Below are positions 41,468 through 50,447 of a stretch of 64,000 bases of DNA, one piece after another. Positions within the stretch are counted from its first letter, which is position 1. Every line of letters starts with the position of its first letter. The notes beneath the pieces were generated by a model, which saw nothing but the letters and a program-made list of their open reading frames with translations, was not told the origin of the DNA and did no database searches. The stretch is from NCBI GenBank assembly GCA_024400915.1, contig JAKSLX010000013.1, positions 16,774 to 80,773 on the forward strand, in the 5' to 3' direction. A program made the position numbers and the translations under genes. The DNA is from Treponema sp. Its GTDB lineage: Bacteria > Spirochaetota > Spirochaetia > Treponematales > Treponemataceae.

Positions 41468-41497
41468 TTGCATATTTGAAACGTTTCCATATATACT
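41468..41497 (+). promoter_or_regulatory. glgP promoter with LacI-type palindrome
   Basis: TTGCAT (41468-41473), an 18-base spacer and TATACT (41492-41497) form a plausible promoter. The spacer contains the perfect palindrome GAAACGTTTC (41478-41487), with the central CG typical of LacI/CcpA-family operators, placed to block RNA polymerase. Confidence 0.5.
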
Positions 41498-41565
41498 TTC
41501 GGAAGATACATAATATGTATCCTTAAAAAAAGAAAACAACAAAAGTTCAAATACGGAGGAAATAT

Positions 41566-44013
41566 ATGACTTTTGATGCAGAACAGTTCAAGGAAAACCT
41601 TACAGCCCGTCTTAGACGCCAGTACGGAAAGGACATCTCACAGGCTAACAAGCATGACCTTTTCGATGCAGTAAGTGCAAGTGCCCTTGAAATCATCATG
41701 CCTAACTGGATGGAAACACGCAAAGCCTATGAAGCCAAGCCTACAAAGCAGCTTTGCTACCTCAGTGCTGAGTTCTTGATGGGACGCGCCCTTTCAAACA
41801 ACCTTATCAACTCTGGTATCATGGATCAGGTTAAGGAAGTTCTTAAGGGAATGAACATCAACTATGACCTTGTTGAAGATGAAGAACCTGATGCAGGTCT
41901 TGGTAACGGTGGTCTCGGACGTCTCGCAGCATGTTTCCTTGATTCCCTTGCTACACTTGAATACCCAGGACACGGATACGGAATCCGCTATCAGTACGGT
42001 ATGTTTGAGCAGCACATTGAAGACGGTTACCAGGTTGAATATCCTGACAACTGGCTCAAGCACCGCGACCCTTGGGAAACAAAGAGATCTGACCTTGCAG
42101 TTACAGTAAAATTTGGCGGACAGATCAAGTACGGAAAGACTCCTGACGGACAGGACCGCTTCTACCTTGAAAACGCAGAGGAAATCATCGCAACTCCATA
42201 CGATATGCCTATCGTTGCTTACGGTTCAAACACTGTAAACACACTCCGCTTGTGGCAGGCATCTTCTCCAGACGGATTCGACCTTCAGCTTTTCAACGAC
42301 ATGCAGTATCACCGTGCCGTAGAGCGCCAGAACGATGCAGAAAACATCAGCCGCGTTCTCTATCCAAACGACAACGGCCCTATGGGTAAGGAACTTCGTC
42401 TTCGCCAGCAGTACTTCTTCTCAAGTGCTTCTCTCCAGGACCTCATCCATCACTATGTAAATACAGTTGGTACGGACTTTTCTAAGTTCCACGAATACCA
42501 TGTAATCCAGCTCAATGACACACATCCTGTTGTTGCAATTCCTGAACTCATGCGCATTCTCCTTGATGAATACAATGTAGGCTGGGATGATGCATGGAAT
42601 GTTGTTACAAAGACATTCGCATACACAAACCACACAATTCTTGCAGAAGCTCTTGAAAAGTGGCCGATCGATGTATTCCAGAGACTGCTTCCACGCGTTT
42701 ACCAGATCATCGAAGAAATCAACCGCCGCCTCGTAATCGAACTCCGCCAGAAGTTCCCTGAGGACTACTACAACCAGAACCACATGGCAATCATCCATGA
42801 CGGAAAGGTTTACATGGCATGGCTCGCAATCCACGCAGGTTTCTCTGTAAACGGTGTTGCTGCCCTCCATACAGAACTTCTCAAGACACAGGAACTCAAG
42901 AACTGGTACACATTGTATCCAGAAAAGTTCAACAACAAGACAAACGGTGTTACACAGCGCCGCTGGCTCCTTTCTTCAAACCCAGAACTTGCAGAATTCA
43001 TCACAAAGAGAATCGGTCACGGTTGGGAAAAGGAACTTTCACTCCTCAAGGGCCTCGAAAAGTTTGCAGACGATGAAGCTTCAATCAACGAACTCATTGC
43101 AATCAAGAGACACAACAAGGAAAAGCTTGCCGAATACCTCAAGCACACACAGAACGAATTCCTTGATCCGGAAAGCATTTTCGATACACAGGTTAAGCGC
43201 CTCCACGAATACAAGAGACAGCTTTTGAACGTGCTCCACATCATGTATGAATACAACAGAATCGTTGAAGATCCAAACTACAACCCTCCTGCACACACAT
43301 ACATCTTTGGTGCAAAGGCAGCTTCTGGTTACCGCCGTGCAAAGGCAATCATCAAGTTGATTAATGCAGTTGCAGACCGTGTAAACAACGACCGCCGCGT
43401 TCGTGGCAAGCTCCGTGTAGTATTCGTAGAAAACTACCGCGTATCCGTTGCTGAAAAGATCATTCCTGCATCTGACGTTTCAGAACAGATTTCTACAGCA
43501 GGTTACGAAGCATCGGGTACTTCAAACATGAAGTTCATGATGAACGGTGCCCTTACAATCGGTACTCTTGACGGTGCAAACATTGAAATCGTTGAGGAAG
43601 CTGGTGAAGAAAACGCATTCATCTTTGGTCTCAAGGCAGATGAAATCATCAAGATGAAGAGCGAACATTCTTACAACCCACAGAAGTACCTTGATCGCAA
43701 CCCACAGCTTGCAAAGGTTGTTAACCAGCTTGTTGACGGAACATACGATCCAAGCGGAATGCTCTTCAAGGAAATCCATGACTCTATCGTTTATGGTGTT
43801 GAAGGACAGCCAGCAGACGTATTCTTCCTCCTTGCAGACTTTGATTCTTACTGCCAGGCACAGGAACAGATTGCAAAGGAATATGCAGACCAGAAGACAT
43901 GGGCACGCAAGTGTCTCCTCAACATTGCCAACTCAGGCAAGTTCTCTTCTGACCGCACAATCGAAGATTACGTTAAGGACATCTGGAAGCTCAAGAAGGT
44001 TACTGTAAAGTAA
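41566..44013 (+). CDS. glgP: Glycogen/maltodextrin phosphorylase
   Basis: The 815-aa GT35 enzyme releases glucose-1-phosphate from alpha-1,4-glucans. Motifs include EPDAGLGNGGLGRLAACFLDS in two parts, VIQLNDTHP, the VKRLHEYKRQLLN segment and the PLP-binding region EASGTSNMKF (Lys ~657) followed by TLDGANIEI. CGGAGGA lies 8 nt before the ATG. Possible control by a LacI-type regulator through the palindrome in its promoter. It ends in a strong terminator and has codon use typical of high expression. Confidence 0.97.
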   Translation: MTFDAEQFKENLTARLRRQYGKDISQANKHDLFDAVSASALEIIMPNWMETRKAYEAKPTKQLCYLSAEFLMGRALSNNLINSGIMDQVKEVLKGMNINYDLVEDEEPDAGLGNGGLGRLAACFLDSLATLEYPGHGYGIRYQYGMFEQHIEDGYQVEYPDNWLKHRDPWETKRSDLAVTVKFGGQIKYGKTPDGQDRFYLENAEEIIATPYDMPIVAYGSNTVNTLRLWQASSPDGFDLQLFNDMQYHRAVERQNDAENISRVLYPNDNGPMGKELRLRQQYFFSSASLQDLIHHYVNTVGTDFSKFHEYHVIQLNDTHPVVAIPELMRILLDEYNVGWDDAWNVVTKTFAYTNHTILAEALEKWPIDVFQRLLPRVYQIIEEINRRLVIELRQKFPEDYYNQNHMAIIHDGKVYMAWLAIHAGFSVNGVAALHTELLKTQELKNWYTLYPEKFNNKTNGVTQRRWLLSSNPELAEFITKRIGHGWEKELSLLKGLEKFADDEASINELIAIKRHNKEKLAEYLKHTQNEFLDPESIFDTQVKRLHEYKRQLLNVLHIMYEYNRIVEDPNYNPPAHTYIFGAKAASGYRRAKAIIKLINAVADRVNNDRRVRGKLRVVFVENYRVSVAEKIIPASDVSEQISTAGYEASGTSNMKFMMNGALTIGTLDGANIEIVEEAGEENAFIFGLKADEIIKMKSEHSYNPQKYLDRNPQLAKVVNQLVDGTYDPSGMLFKEIHDSIVYGVEGQPADVFFLLADFDSYCQAQEQIAKEYADQKTWARKCLLNIANSGKFSSDRTIEDYVKDIWKLKKVTVK

Positions 44014-44047
44014 TTGAAAGCCCAAAGGCTTCTTAGGTGAAAAAAGG

Positions 44048-44083
44048 AAAGGCTGCTGTAGAAAACTATGGCAGCCTTTTTTG
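44048..44083 (+). terminator. Terminator of glgP
   Basis: AAAGGCTGC and GCAGCCTTT form a stem extended by five further pairs, followed by TTTTTTG. Confidence 0.85.
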
Positions 44084-44168
44084 TTCGATGCCACTACGAA
44101 CTTTCAATGTCACCTTCGAACTTGATCTGGATGTCTCCCCAGGGGATAGTTAGGGACGGAATGATTAA

Positions 44169-44510
44169 ATGTGCGATGTAAAAAAAATAAGGATTGAAAA
44201 TGAAAGTGATTCGCTGTATCTGAAGGACGATGAGATTCATGCTGTTGAAAAAGGTGTGGGCCACATTTATAGTCTTGCTTCCGTAAAAAGAATGATTGTC
44301 CTAACTACAGATATGGGGCCAATGTATGACGACATGTGCCTTGCTGTTGAAATGGATTGCAATGAAGTTGTCTTTATAATGTCGGAGCATGCAGATTATT
44401 CGCCTTTCCTTTTTGAACAGATTGGTAAAGTTCTGGAGATTGATTATCAAAAAGTAATTGAGGCTGCAACCTGCATCGAAAATAGTGTTTTTGAAATTTA
44501 TAACCGTTAG
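44169..44510 (+). CDS. Small hypothetical protein
   Basis: The 113-aa protein has no signal peptide and is acidic. Two blocks stand out: GHIYSLASVKRMIVLTTDMGPMYDDM and VVFIMSEHADYSPFLFEQIGKVLEIDYQKVIEA. I do not recognise the family, though the compact alpha/beta pattern and clear codon structure suggest a real gene. It lies alone between glgP and the convergent SGNH hydrolase gene. Confidence 0.55.
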   Translation: MCDVKKIRIENESDSLYLKDDEIHAVEKGVGHIYSLASVKRMIVLTTDMGPMYDDMCLAVEMDCNEVVFIMSEHADYSPFLFEQIGKVLEIDYQKVIEAATCIENSVFEIYNR

Positions 44511-44531
44511 TGAAATCTTTTCTTGAAAAAT

Positions 44532-44573
44532 AAAAAAAAGCACATGGACGGAACATACGGTCCAAGTGCTTTT
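44532..44573. terminator. Bidirectional terminator
   Basis: AAAAGCAC-A-TGGAC pairs with GTCCA-A-GTGCTTTT, with A and T runs on both sides. It serves the two convergent genes. Confidence 0.8.
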
Positions 44574-44590
44574 CCCACGACATCAATTTT

Positions 44591-45718
44591 TTACATATTC
44601 TTTTCAATAAAATCCGCGGCGGCCTTTGCCATTGCCCTGTATGCATCCTTGCTTGGGTGCAGGTGATCTCCGCTGTCAAAACCTTCGGCAAATTTTTCAG
44701 GATTATTCTTGTCGCGTACAGCTTCGTCAAAATCAATGCAGCCGTCAAAGCTCTTGCTTGTCCTGAGCCATTCATTGAATTCGTTTCTCAAATCGTCGCG
44801 GAATTTTTCGTAGGTTCTCCATCCGTAAATTGGGAGCAGAGTGCCGCTATATACCTTCAGGTTGTTTTTCTTGCAGTGGTCCAGATACAGCATTTCAACA
44901 CCGCCTTTCAGGTCATCAAAGGTAGGCATGTCTGTCATTGGGCGGAACTTGTTTACCTCAACGCCAACGGGATGGATGATGTCGTTGATTCCGTGCTGAA
45001 TGATTACCGACTCAAGCCCTGCAATGTTTGTCTCGATTGGGAATCTTGTTTCTCCCTTGAGTCCATAAGCCTGATATGTGATGCAGTCGTACTGACGGAG
45101 GATTCTTGTTCCGCATACAGCACGTCGGATTACTGCAATGTCCTTTATTCCCCGCTGCTCAAGTTCCTTCTGGAGGTAGTCAGGCCAGTCCTGTGCAGTG
45201 ATGGAATCTCCGTAGCAGCAAAGTGCCCTGTTTTTTTCTTCAGTAAAAATATCAACGGTGTTCAAAAAGTAATACCAGGAAGTAGGACGGCACAAGTCCT
45301 CGGGAAATTCTACTGCTTCTGCAAAATCACCATAGGCATAAATTCCGCCTGAAAGTGGACCTGTAACCAAGGTGCCTGCGTTCATCTGGGTGCAGTCTTT
45401 CAAATAGAGAGAAATGTTGACTGTCTGTCCCGCCTTTGCATCAAAATCGATTTCATCGGTGTTGATTTCCTTTCCAGCAGGGATTGTAATAGGGGTCTGT
45501 CCCCTCTGTTTGAGTTGAACGTTGCCAACAAATGCCTTTTCAATTTTTACATCTTCTGTTCCCGTAAGGTTTGAAAAGCGAACCCTTATTTTGTTTCCGT
45601 CAAAACAGAGTCGGATGGGGTAGCGGAGTGTAATGTCCTTTGCATAAACTGCTTCGCGCCTGTCTGTTATGGATGTTGCGGTTCCCCATGTAGAAACCCA
45701 TTTTGAAAATTTGTTCAT
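44591..45718 (-). CDS. SGNH/GDSL-type hydrolase
   Basis: The 375-aa protein has an N-terminal beta-sandwich-like region (~1-150) and an SGNH esterase domain: CYGDSITAQDW (nucleophile Ser ~175), IIQHGINDIIHP (block III) and SGDHLHPSKDAY (Asp-His). I place the start at 45718, with GGAGA upstream; a longer frame beginning 18 codons earlier lacks a ribosome binding site. No signal peptide, so it probably acts in the cytoplasm, perhaps on acetylated sugars. A REP-like core lies in frame in the N-terminal region and encodes RGQTP. Confidence 0.87.
   Translation of the reverse strand: MNKFSKWVSTWGTATSITDRREAVYAKDITLRYPIRLCFDGNKIRVRFSNLTGTEDVKIEKAFVGNVQLKQRGQTPITIPAGKEINTDEIDFDAKAGQTVNISLYLKDCTQMNAGTLVTGPLSGGIYAYGDFAEAVEFPEDLCRPTSWYYFLNTVDIFTEEKNRALCCYGDSITAQDWPDYLQKELEQRGIKDIAVIRRAVCGTRILRQYDCITYQAYGLKGETRFPIETNIAGLESVIIQHGINDIIHPVGVEVNKFRPMTDMPTFDDLKGGVEMLYLDHCKKNNLKVYSGTLLPIYGWRTYEKFRDDLRNEFNEWLRTSKSFDGCIDFDEAVRDKNNPEKFAEGFDSGDHLHPSKDAYRAMAKAAADFIEKNM
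45491..45505 (-). repeat. REP-like core inside the SGNH hydrolase gene
   Basis: A perfect core; 21 bases around it are identical to the copy between era and glgX. Read in frame as QRGQTPI. Confidence 0.75.
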
Positions 45719-45800
45719 TGGTCGTTCTCCATCTGATTGCCCTAGTATACAGAAAAGAAAATCATCTTTCAATTTTCTTCCATATTTGTTTGAAATTTGC

Positions 45801-45806
45801 TAGAAT
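45801..45806 (+). promoter_or_regulatory. -10 box directly before the gene at 45813
   Basis: TAGAAT followed by six C and the ATG. No purine-rich ribosome binding site exists. Confidence 0.4.
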
Positions 45807-45812
45807 CCCCCC

Positions 45813-46280
45813 ATGTTGACTAAATATCTCATTGTATTTTTTATTTCCATGGTTCCGCTAATTGAACTTCGCGGTGCCATCCCGGTTTCTCAGGGATTTG
45901 ACCTTCCTATAATTCAGTCCTACATTATTTGTATTGTGGGGAATATGCTTCCTGTTCCTGTCATCTACCTTTTTGCAAGAAAATTTCTTGAATGGGGACA
46001 GGACAAGAAGTTTATCGGCGGAATCTGTACATTCTTCCTTGTGAAAGGTCAGAAAGCAGGTGAAAAACTTGAGTCAAAAGCAGGCAAAGGTCTTTTTGTT
46101 GCTCTTTTTCTCTTTGTTGGCATTCCTTTGCCTGGAACTGGCGCCTGGACTGGAACTTTGGCCGCAAGCTTGCTTGACATGAAGTTCAAGGATACTGTGA
46201 TTGCAGTTATGGCTGGGGTTCTGTTTGCCGGGCTCATAATGATGGCCTTGAGCATGGGAGTTTTCTCTTTTGCAGGCTGA
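45813..46280 (+). CDS. Small membrane protein, COG2426/putative small multidrug export family
   Basis: The 155-aa protein has about four membrane segments. It starts MLTKYLIVFFISMVPLIELRGAIPV, with the ELRGAIP motif, and has FVGIPLPGTGAWTGTLAASLL in the second half, both diagnostic of this family. Members are annotated as small multidrug exporters, with little experimental support. It appears to have a leaderless start. It lies 103 bases upstream of grpE. Confidence 0.85.
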   Translation: MLTKYLIVFFISMVPLIELRGAIPVSQGFDLPIIQSYIICIVGNMLPVPVIYLFARKFLEWGQDKKFIGGICTFFLVKGQKAGEKLESKAGKGLFVALFLFVGIPLPGTGAWTGTLAASLLDMKFKDTVIAVMAGVLFAGLIMMALSMGVFSFAG

Positions 46281-46382
46281 ATTTAACGGGATTTTGTAAA
46301 TATAACAAAAAATTTATCAGAATTTGTTGACGATTTGGCGTAATTTTTTTATTTTTTTATTACATAGAAATAGGAAGTTAAG

Positions 46383-46982
46383 ATGTCTAAGGAAGAAATG
46401 AAAGATCAGGAAGCAGAAAAGGCTACTGAAACACAGAATGAAGCTGCGGAAACAAAAGCAGCGGAAGAAAATCAGGCTGGAAAAGCTGAAGAAACTGCAG
46501 AAAAGGAGCTTACTCCGGAAGAAAAAATCGCAGTCCTTGAAGCAGAAAATGCTCAGCTCAAGGAAGAAGTTCTCCGTCGTGTGGCAGATTTTGAAAACTA
46601 CAGAAAAAGAGCCATCCAGGAAAAGCAGGATGCTTTCGATTATGCAAATACAAGCCTTCTCAAGGATCTTCTTGAAAGCCTTGACAACTTTGACCGCACG
46701 GTTGAAGCAGCGGCAACAGCAACAGATCCAAAGGCAATTGCAGACGGCGTTTCAATGATCAACAAATCTCTTATCAGCATGCTTGAAAACAAGTACAGCC
46801 TTGTTTCTTACGGGGCAGCAGGTGATGCGTTTGATCCTGATATCCATGAAGCAATCGGAAAGGCTGATGAAGATGTGGCAGAACCTACACTTAAGGCTGT
46901 TTACCTCAAGGGGTATAAGCTTAAGGACCGTGTTATCCGCCACGCAAAAGTAATGGTATCAATGCCAAAGGATAATGCATAA
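46383..46982 (+). CDS. grpE: Nucleotide exchange factor GrpE
   Basis: The 199-aa protein has an acidic Glu/Ala/Lys-rich N-terminus (~1-45), a coiled-coil stretch, the RVADFENYRKRAIQEK motif, LLESLDNFDRTVEAA, and the C-terminal beta domain (HEAIGKADEDVAEPT, GYKLKDRVIRHAKVMVS). It releases ADP from DnaK. First gene of a grpE-dnaK-dnaJ cluster. No CIRCE operator was found upstream, so heat control by HrcA at this site is not supported. Confidence 0.95.
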   Translation: MSKEEMKDQEAEKATETQNEAAETKAAEENQAGKAEETAEKELTPEEKIAVLEAENAQLKEEVLRRVADFENYRKRAIQEKQDAFDYANTSLLKDLLESLDNFDRTVEAAATATDPKAIADGVSMINKSLISMLENKYSLVSYGAAGDAFDPDIHEAIGKADEDVAEPTLKAVYLKGYKLKDRVIRHAKVMVSMPKDNA

Positions 46983-47095
46983 TTATTTATTGCATGATTA
47001 TTAATTGATAAAGGAAATATAATGAAATAATTTGTAATTCATATGACTTGAAAATTGTGCATTATGAATTGTGAATTATGAATTGGAGGAATAAG

Positions 47096-49051
47096 ATGGG
47101 AAAGATTATCGGTATTGACTTGGGAACAACAAACTCATGTGTAGCAGTAATGGAAGGCGGAAAGCCAGTTGTTATCCAGAACTCAGAAGGTGGACGCACA
47201 ACTCCATCTATCGTTGGTTTCACAGCAAAGGGAGACAGAATCGTAGGACTCCCTGCAAAGAACCAGATGGTTACTAACCCAAAGAACACAATTTATTCTA
47301 TCAAACGTTTCATCGGTCATCGTTACAGTGAACTTACAGGCGAAGCAAAGCTTGTTCCATATACAGTAAAGGATCACGGCGAAGATGTTCGTGTTGAAGT
47401 TATGGAAAACGGCGTTGCAAAGGAATATTCTCCACAGGAAATTTCTGCCTTCACACTTCAGAAGATGAAGAAGACAGCTGAAGATTACCTTGGTGAAGCA
47501 GTTACAGAAGCTGTAATCACAGTTCCTGCATACTTCAACGATGCACAGCGTCAGGCAACAAAGGATGCAGGTAAGATTGCAGGTCTTGATGTTAAGCGCA
47601 TCATCAATGAACCAACAGCAGCTTCCCTTGCTTTCGGTTTTGACAAGGATCAGAAGCAGGACAAGACAATCGCAGTATACGACCTTGGTGGCGGTACATT
47701 CGATATTTCCATCCTTGAACTCGGAGACGGTGTTTTTGAAGTAAAGTCAACAAACGGTGACACACACCTTGGTGGCGATGACTGGGACCGTGCAATCGTT
47801 AACTGGCTCATCTCAGAATTCAAGAATGATTCTGGAATCGACCTTTCAAATGATTCAATGGCTCTCCAGCGTCTCCGCGAAGCAGCAGAAAATGCAAAGA
47901 TCAGCCTTTCAAACCAGGCTACAGCAGACATCAACCTTCCATTCATCACAGCTGACGCAACAGGTCCAAAGCACCTCCAGAAGTCCCTTTCACGTGCTCA
48001 GTTCGAACAGATGACAGATCCACTTTTCGAAAGAACTCGCGAACCATGTATGAAGGCAATGAAGGATGCTGAAATCACTCCTGATAAGATTGACGAAGTT
48101 ATCCTCGTTGGTGGTTCTTCCCGCATGCCTAAGGTTCAGGAAATCGTAAAGAGCATCTTCGGAAAGGAAGGTAGCCGCGCAGTCAATCCAGACGAAGCTG
48201 TTGCAATCGGTGCAGCAATCCAGGGTGGTATCCTTGCAGGTGATGTTAAGGACGTTCTCCTCCTCGATGTTACACCACTTTCACTCGGTATCGAAACACT
48301 CGGTGGAGTTTGCACAAAGCTTATTCCTGCTAATACAACAATTCCTACAAAGAAGAGTCAGATCTTCTCTACAGCAGCTGACGGTCAGACAGCAGTTACA
48401 ATCCACGTTCTCCAGGGTGAACGCGAAATGGCTGCAGACAACCGCACACTCGGAAACTTCAACCTTGAAGGAATTCCTTCAGCACCACGCGGTGTTCCAC
48501 AGATTGAAGTTACATTCGACATCGACTCAAACGGTATCGTTCATGTTTCTGCTAAGGACCTCGGAACTGGAAAGGAACAGCACATTCAGATCACATCTTC
48601 AAGTGGACTTTCAGAAGAAGAAATCGAACGCATGAAGAAGGACGCAGAAGCTAACGCAGAAGCAGACAAGAAGAAGCGTGAAAGCATCGATGCTAAGAAC
48701 GAAGCTGACGGTCTTGTATTCGCAACAGAAAAGTCACTTAAGGAAATCGGCGACAAGATTTCTGCTGACGATAAGTCTAAGATTGAAGCTGCCCTTAACG
48801 AACTTAAGGAAGCCCTCAAGAGCGACAATATTGACAATATCAAGGCAAAGGCAGAAGCCCTCAAGCAGGCATCTTACAAGATGGCAGAGGAACTCTATAA
48901 GGCTCAGGCTGCTCAGCAGGGTGCAGCTGGTGCTCAGGGTGCAGGTCCTGACATGGGTGCTGGTGCTGGCCCTAATCCAGGTGCAAATGCAGGTTCTGGA
49001 TTCAAGGGTGCTTCAAACGCAGATGATGTTGAATACGAAGTAAAGAACTAA
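47096..49051 (+). CDS. dnaK: Chaperone DnaK (Hsp70)
   Basis: The 651-aa protein starts MGKIIGIDLGTTNSC at the ATG after TTGGAGGAATAAG; a longer frame begins six codons earlier inside that signal. The ATPase domain has AVYDLGGGTFDISILE and ILVGGSSRMPKVQ, the linker has DVLLLDVTPLSLGIET, and a Gly/Ala-rich C-terminal tail ends ADDVEYEVKN. The 113 bases before it contain repeated AATTATGAATT units. Codon use suggests strong expression. Confidence 0.98.
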   Translation: MGKIIGIDLGTTNSCVAVMEGGKPVVIQNSEGGRTTPSIVGFTAKGDRIVGLPAKNQMVTNPKNTIYSIKRFIGHRYSELTGEAKLVPYTVKDHGEDVRVEVMENGVAKEYSPQEISAFTLQKMKKTAEDYLGEAVTEAVITVPAYFNDAQRQATKDAGKIAGLDVKRIINEPTAASLAFGFDKDQKQDKTIAVYDLGGGTFDISILELGDGVFEVKSTNGDTHLGGDDWDRAIVNWLISEFKNDSGIDLSNDSMALQRLREAAENAKISLSNQATADINLPFITADATGPKHLQKSLSRAQFEQMTDPLFERTREPCMKAMKDAEITPDKIDEVILVGGSSRMPKVQEIVKSIFGKEGSRAVNPDEAVAIGAAIQGGILAGDVKDVLLLDVTPLSLGIETLGGVCTKLIPANTTIPTKKSQIFSTAADGQTAVTIHVLQGEREMAADNRTLGNFNLEGIPSAPRGVPQIEVTFDIDSNGIVHVSAKDLGTGKEQHIQITSSSGLSEEEIERMKKDAEANAEADKKKRESIDAKNEADGLVFATEKSLKEIGDKISADDKSKIEAALNELKEALKSDNIDNIKAKAEALKQASYKMAEELYKAQAAQQGAAGAQGAGPDMGAGAGPNPGANAGSGFKGASNADDVEYEVKN

Positions 49052-49055
49052 TATA

Positions 49056-49136
49056 ACTGCGGTTTTTTCTTGCGAAAGACCGCGAGACATTTCTTTTTCG
49101 CAGGACCTGAAAGAGTGATTTGCTTTTTCAGGTTTT
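49056..49136 (+). terminator. Two hairpins between dnaK and dnaJ
   Basis: GCGGTTTTTTC/GAAAGACCGC around TTGC (about 49059-49083), then ACCTGAAA...TTTTTCAGGT followed by TTTTG (about 49107-49136). Either may act as a partial terminator or processing site that lowers dnaJ relative to dnaK. Confidence 0.5.
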
Positions 49137-49155
49137 GTGGTTTATGGAAAAAACA

Positions 49156-50313
49156 ATGGCTAACAAACGTGATTATTATGAAGTGCTCGGAGTTGATAAG
49201 GGCGCTGATAAAGACACAATCAAAAAGGCTTACCGCAAGGTTGCCATGAAATATCATCCGGACAGAAATCCTGGTGATAAAGAAGCGGAAGAGAAATTCA
49301 AGGAGGCTACTGAAGCCTACGAAGTTCTCAGCGACGACCAGAAAAAGTCTGTCTATGATCAGTATGGTTTTGCAGGTCTTGACGGAATGGGCGGTGCAGG
49401 TGCTGGCGGCTATTCCCATGCCTTCCATGATTTCAGCGACATCTTCGGTGGAATGGGAGGCGGTGGCTTCAGCGACATCTTTGAGAGCATTTTCGGTGGT
49501 GGCGGCGGATTCGGCGGCTTTGGTGGAGGCAGGCGTTCTTCACGCAGTAACAATGATGGTGCAAGCCTTCGCTATGACCTTCACGTTGACTTTAAGGAAG
49601 CTGTTTACGGCTGTAAGAAAGATATTTCTTATAACCGTGATGAGCAGTGTCCTGAATGCAAGGGAACAGGTGGTGCCGCAGGTGCTTCAAGAAAGACTTG
49701 TCCTACCTGTCACGGACGCGGGCAGGTTGGTAGATCACAGGGCTTCTTTGTTGTTCAGCAGACTTGTTCTAACTGCCATGGTTCGGGAACTGTAATCGAC
49801 AATCCATGCCATTCTTGTCGTGGATCAGGTGTATATTCAAAGCATACTACGCTGAACGTAAAGATTCCTTGTGGTGTTGATATGGGTAAGGAACTTTGCA
49901 TTCACGGTATGGGCAATGCAGGTACAAACGGTGGAAATCCTGGAGACCTTCATATTGTAATCAACGTTCGTTCCGACAGGTTCTTTGAGCGCGAAGGACA
50001 CGACCTTTACTGTGCAGTGCCTATCAGCATTTCCCAGGCTGTGCTTGGTGCCAGCGTTGAAATTGAGAACCTTGACGGCAAGAAAATTACAATCAAGGTT
50101 CCTGCCGGCATTCAGCATGGAAAATTCCTCCGCGTAAAGGGCGAAGGTGTTCCTTATGACGGTTCAAGCAGAAAGGGCGACCTTATTGTAAAAATAATGG
50201 TTCAGATTCCTTCAAAGCTAAGCCGACAGCAGGCAGCCGCAATGGAAGAATTTCAGAAGGTGGAAAAACCTGAAACTTCTCCGGAATTGCTTTCCCGCGA
50301 GTCATTATTCTAG
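49156..50313 (+). CDS. dnaJ: Chaperone DnaJ (Hsp40)
   Basis: The 385-aa type I J-protein has a J domain with HPD (MKYHPDRNP, ~31-39), a Gly/Phe-rich region with an acidic SDIF motif, a zinc domain with four CxxCxGxG units (CPECKGTG, CPTCHGRG, CSNCHGSG, CHSCRGSG), and the C-terminal substrate-binding domain. Homologues begin at or near KRDYYEVLG, so ATG 49156 is preferred over two earlier in-frame candidates. It stimulates DnaK ATPase and delivers substrates. Confidence 0.97.
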   Translation: MANKRDYYEVLGVDKGADKDTIKKAYRKVAMKYHPDRNPGDKEAEEKFKEATEAYEVLSDDQKKSVYDQYGFAGLDGMGGAGAGGYSHAFHDFSDIFGGMGGGGFSDIFESIFGGGGGFGGFGGGRRSSRSNNDGASLRYDLHVDFKEAVYGCKKDISYNRDEQCPECKGTGGAAGASRKTCPTCHGRGQVGRSQGFFVVQQTCSNCHGSGTVIDNPCHSCRGSGVYSKHTTLNVKIPCGVDMGKELCIHGMGNAGTNGGNPGDLHIVINVRSDRFFEREGHDLYCAVPISISQAVLGASVEIENLDGKKITIKVPAGIQHGKFLRVKGEGVPYDGSSRKGDLIVKIMVQIPSKLSRQQAAAMEEFQKVEKPETSPELLSRESLF

Positions 50314-50336
50314 TTTTTACCATATGTGTTTATAGT

Positions 50337-50374
50337 ACTGTCTTTCGTTTTTCCCCGAAAGACAGTTTTTTTTT
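50337..50374 (+). terminator. Terminator of dnaJ
   Basis: ACTGTCTTTCG and CGAAAGACAGT form an 11-bp stem, followed by nine T. Confidence 0.9.
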
Positions 50375-50447
50375 ATCTTTTTTCTCAAATTTTCCGAAAT
50401 TGTGATATAATGGATAACGGCTAATTGTCAATTCACGAGGTTTATCG

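Noticed and set aside
46281..46382. CIRCE heat-shock operator before grpE
   Set aside because: No TTAGCACTC-N9-GAGTGCTAA pattern or close variant is present. A TTGACG lies near 46325 but without a matching -10 box.
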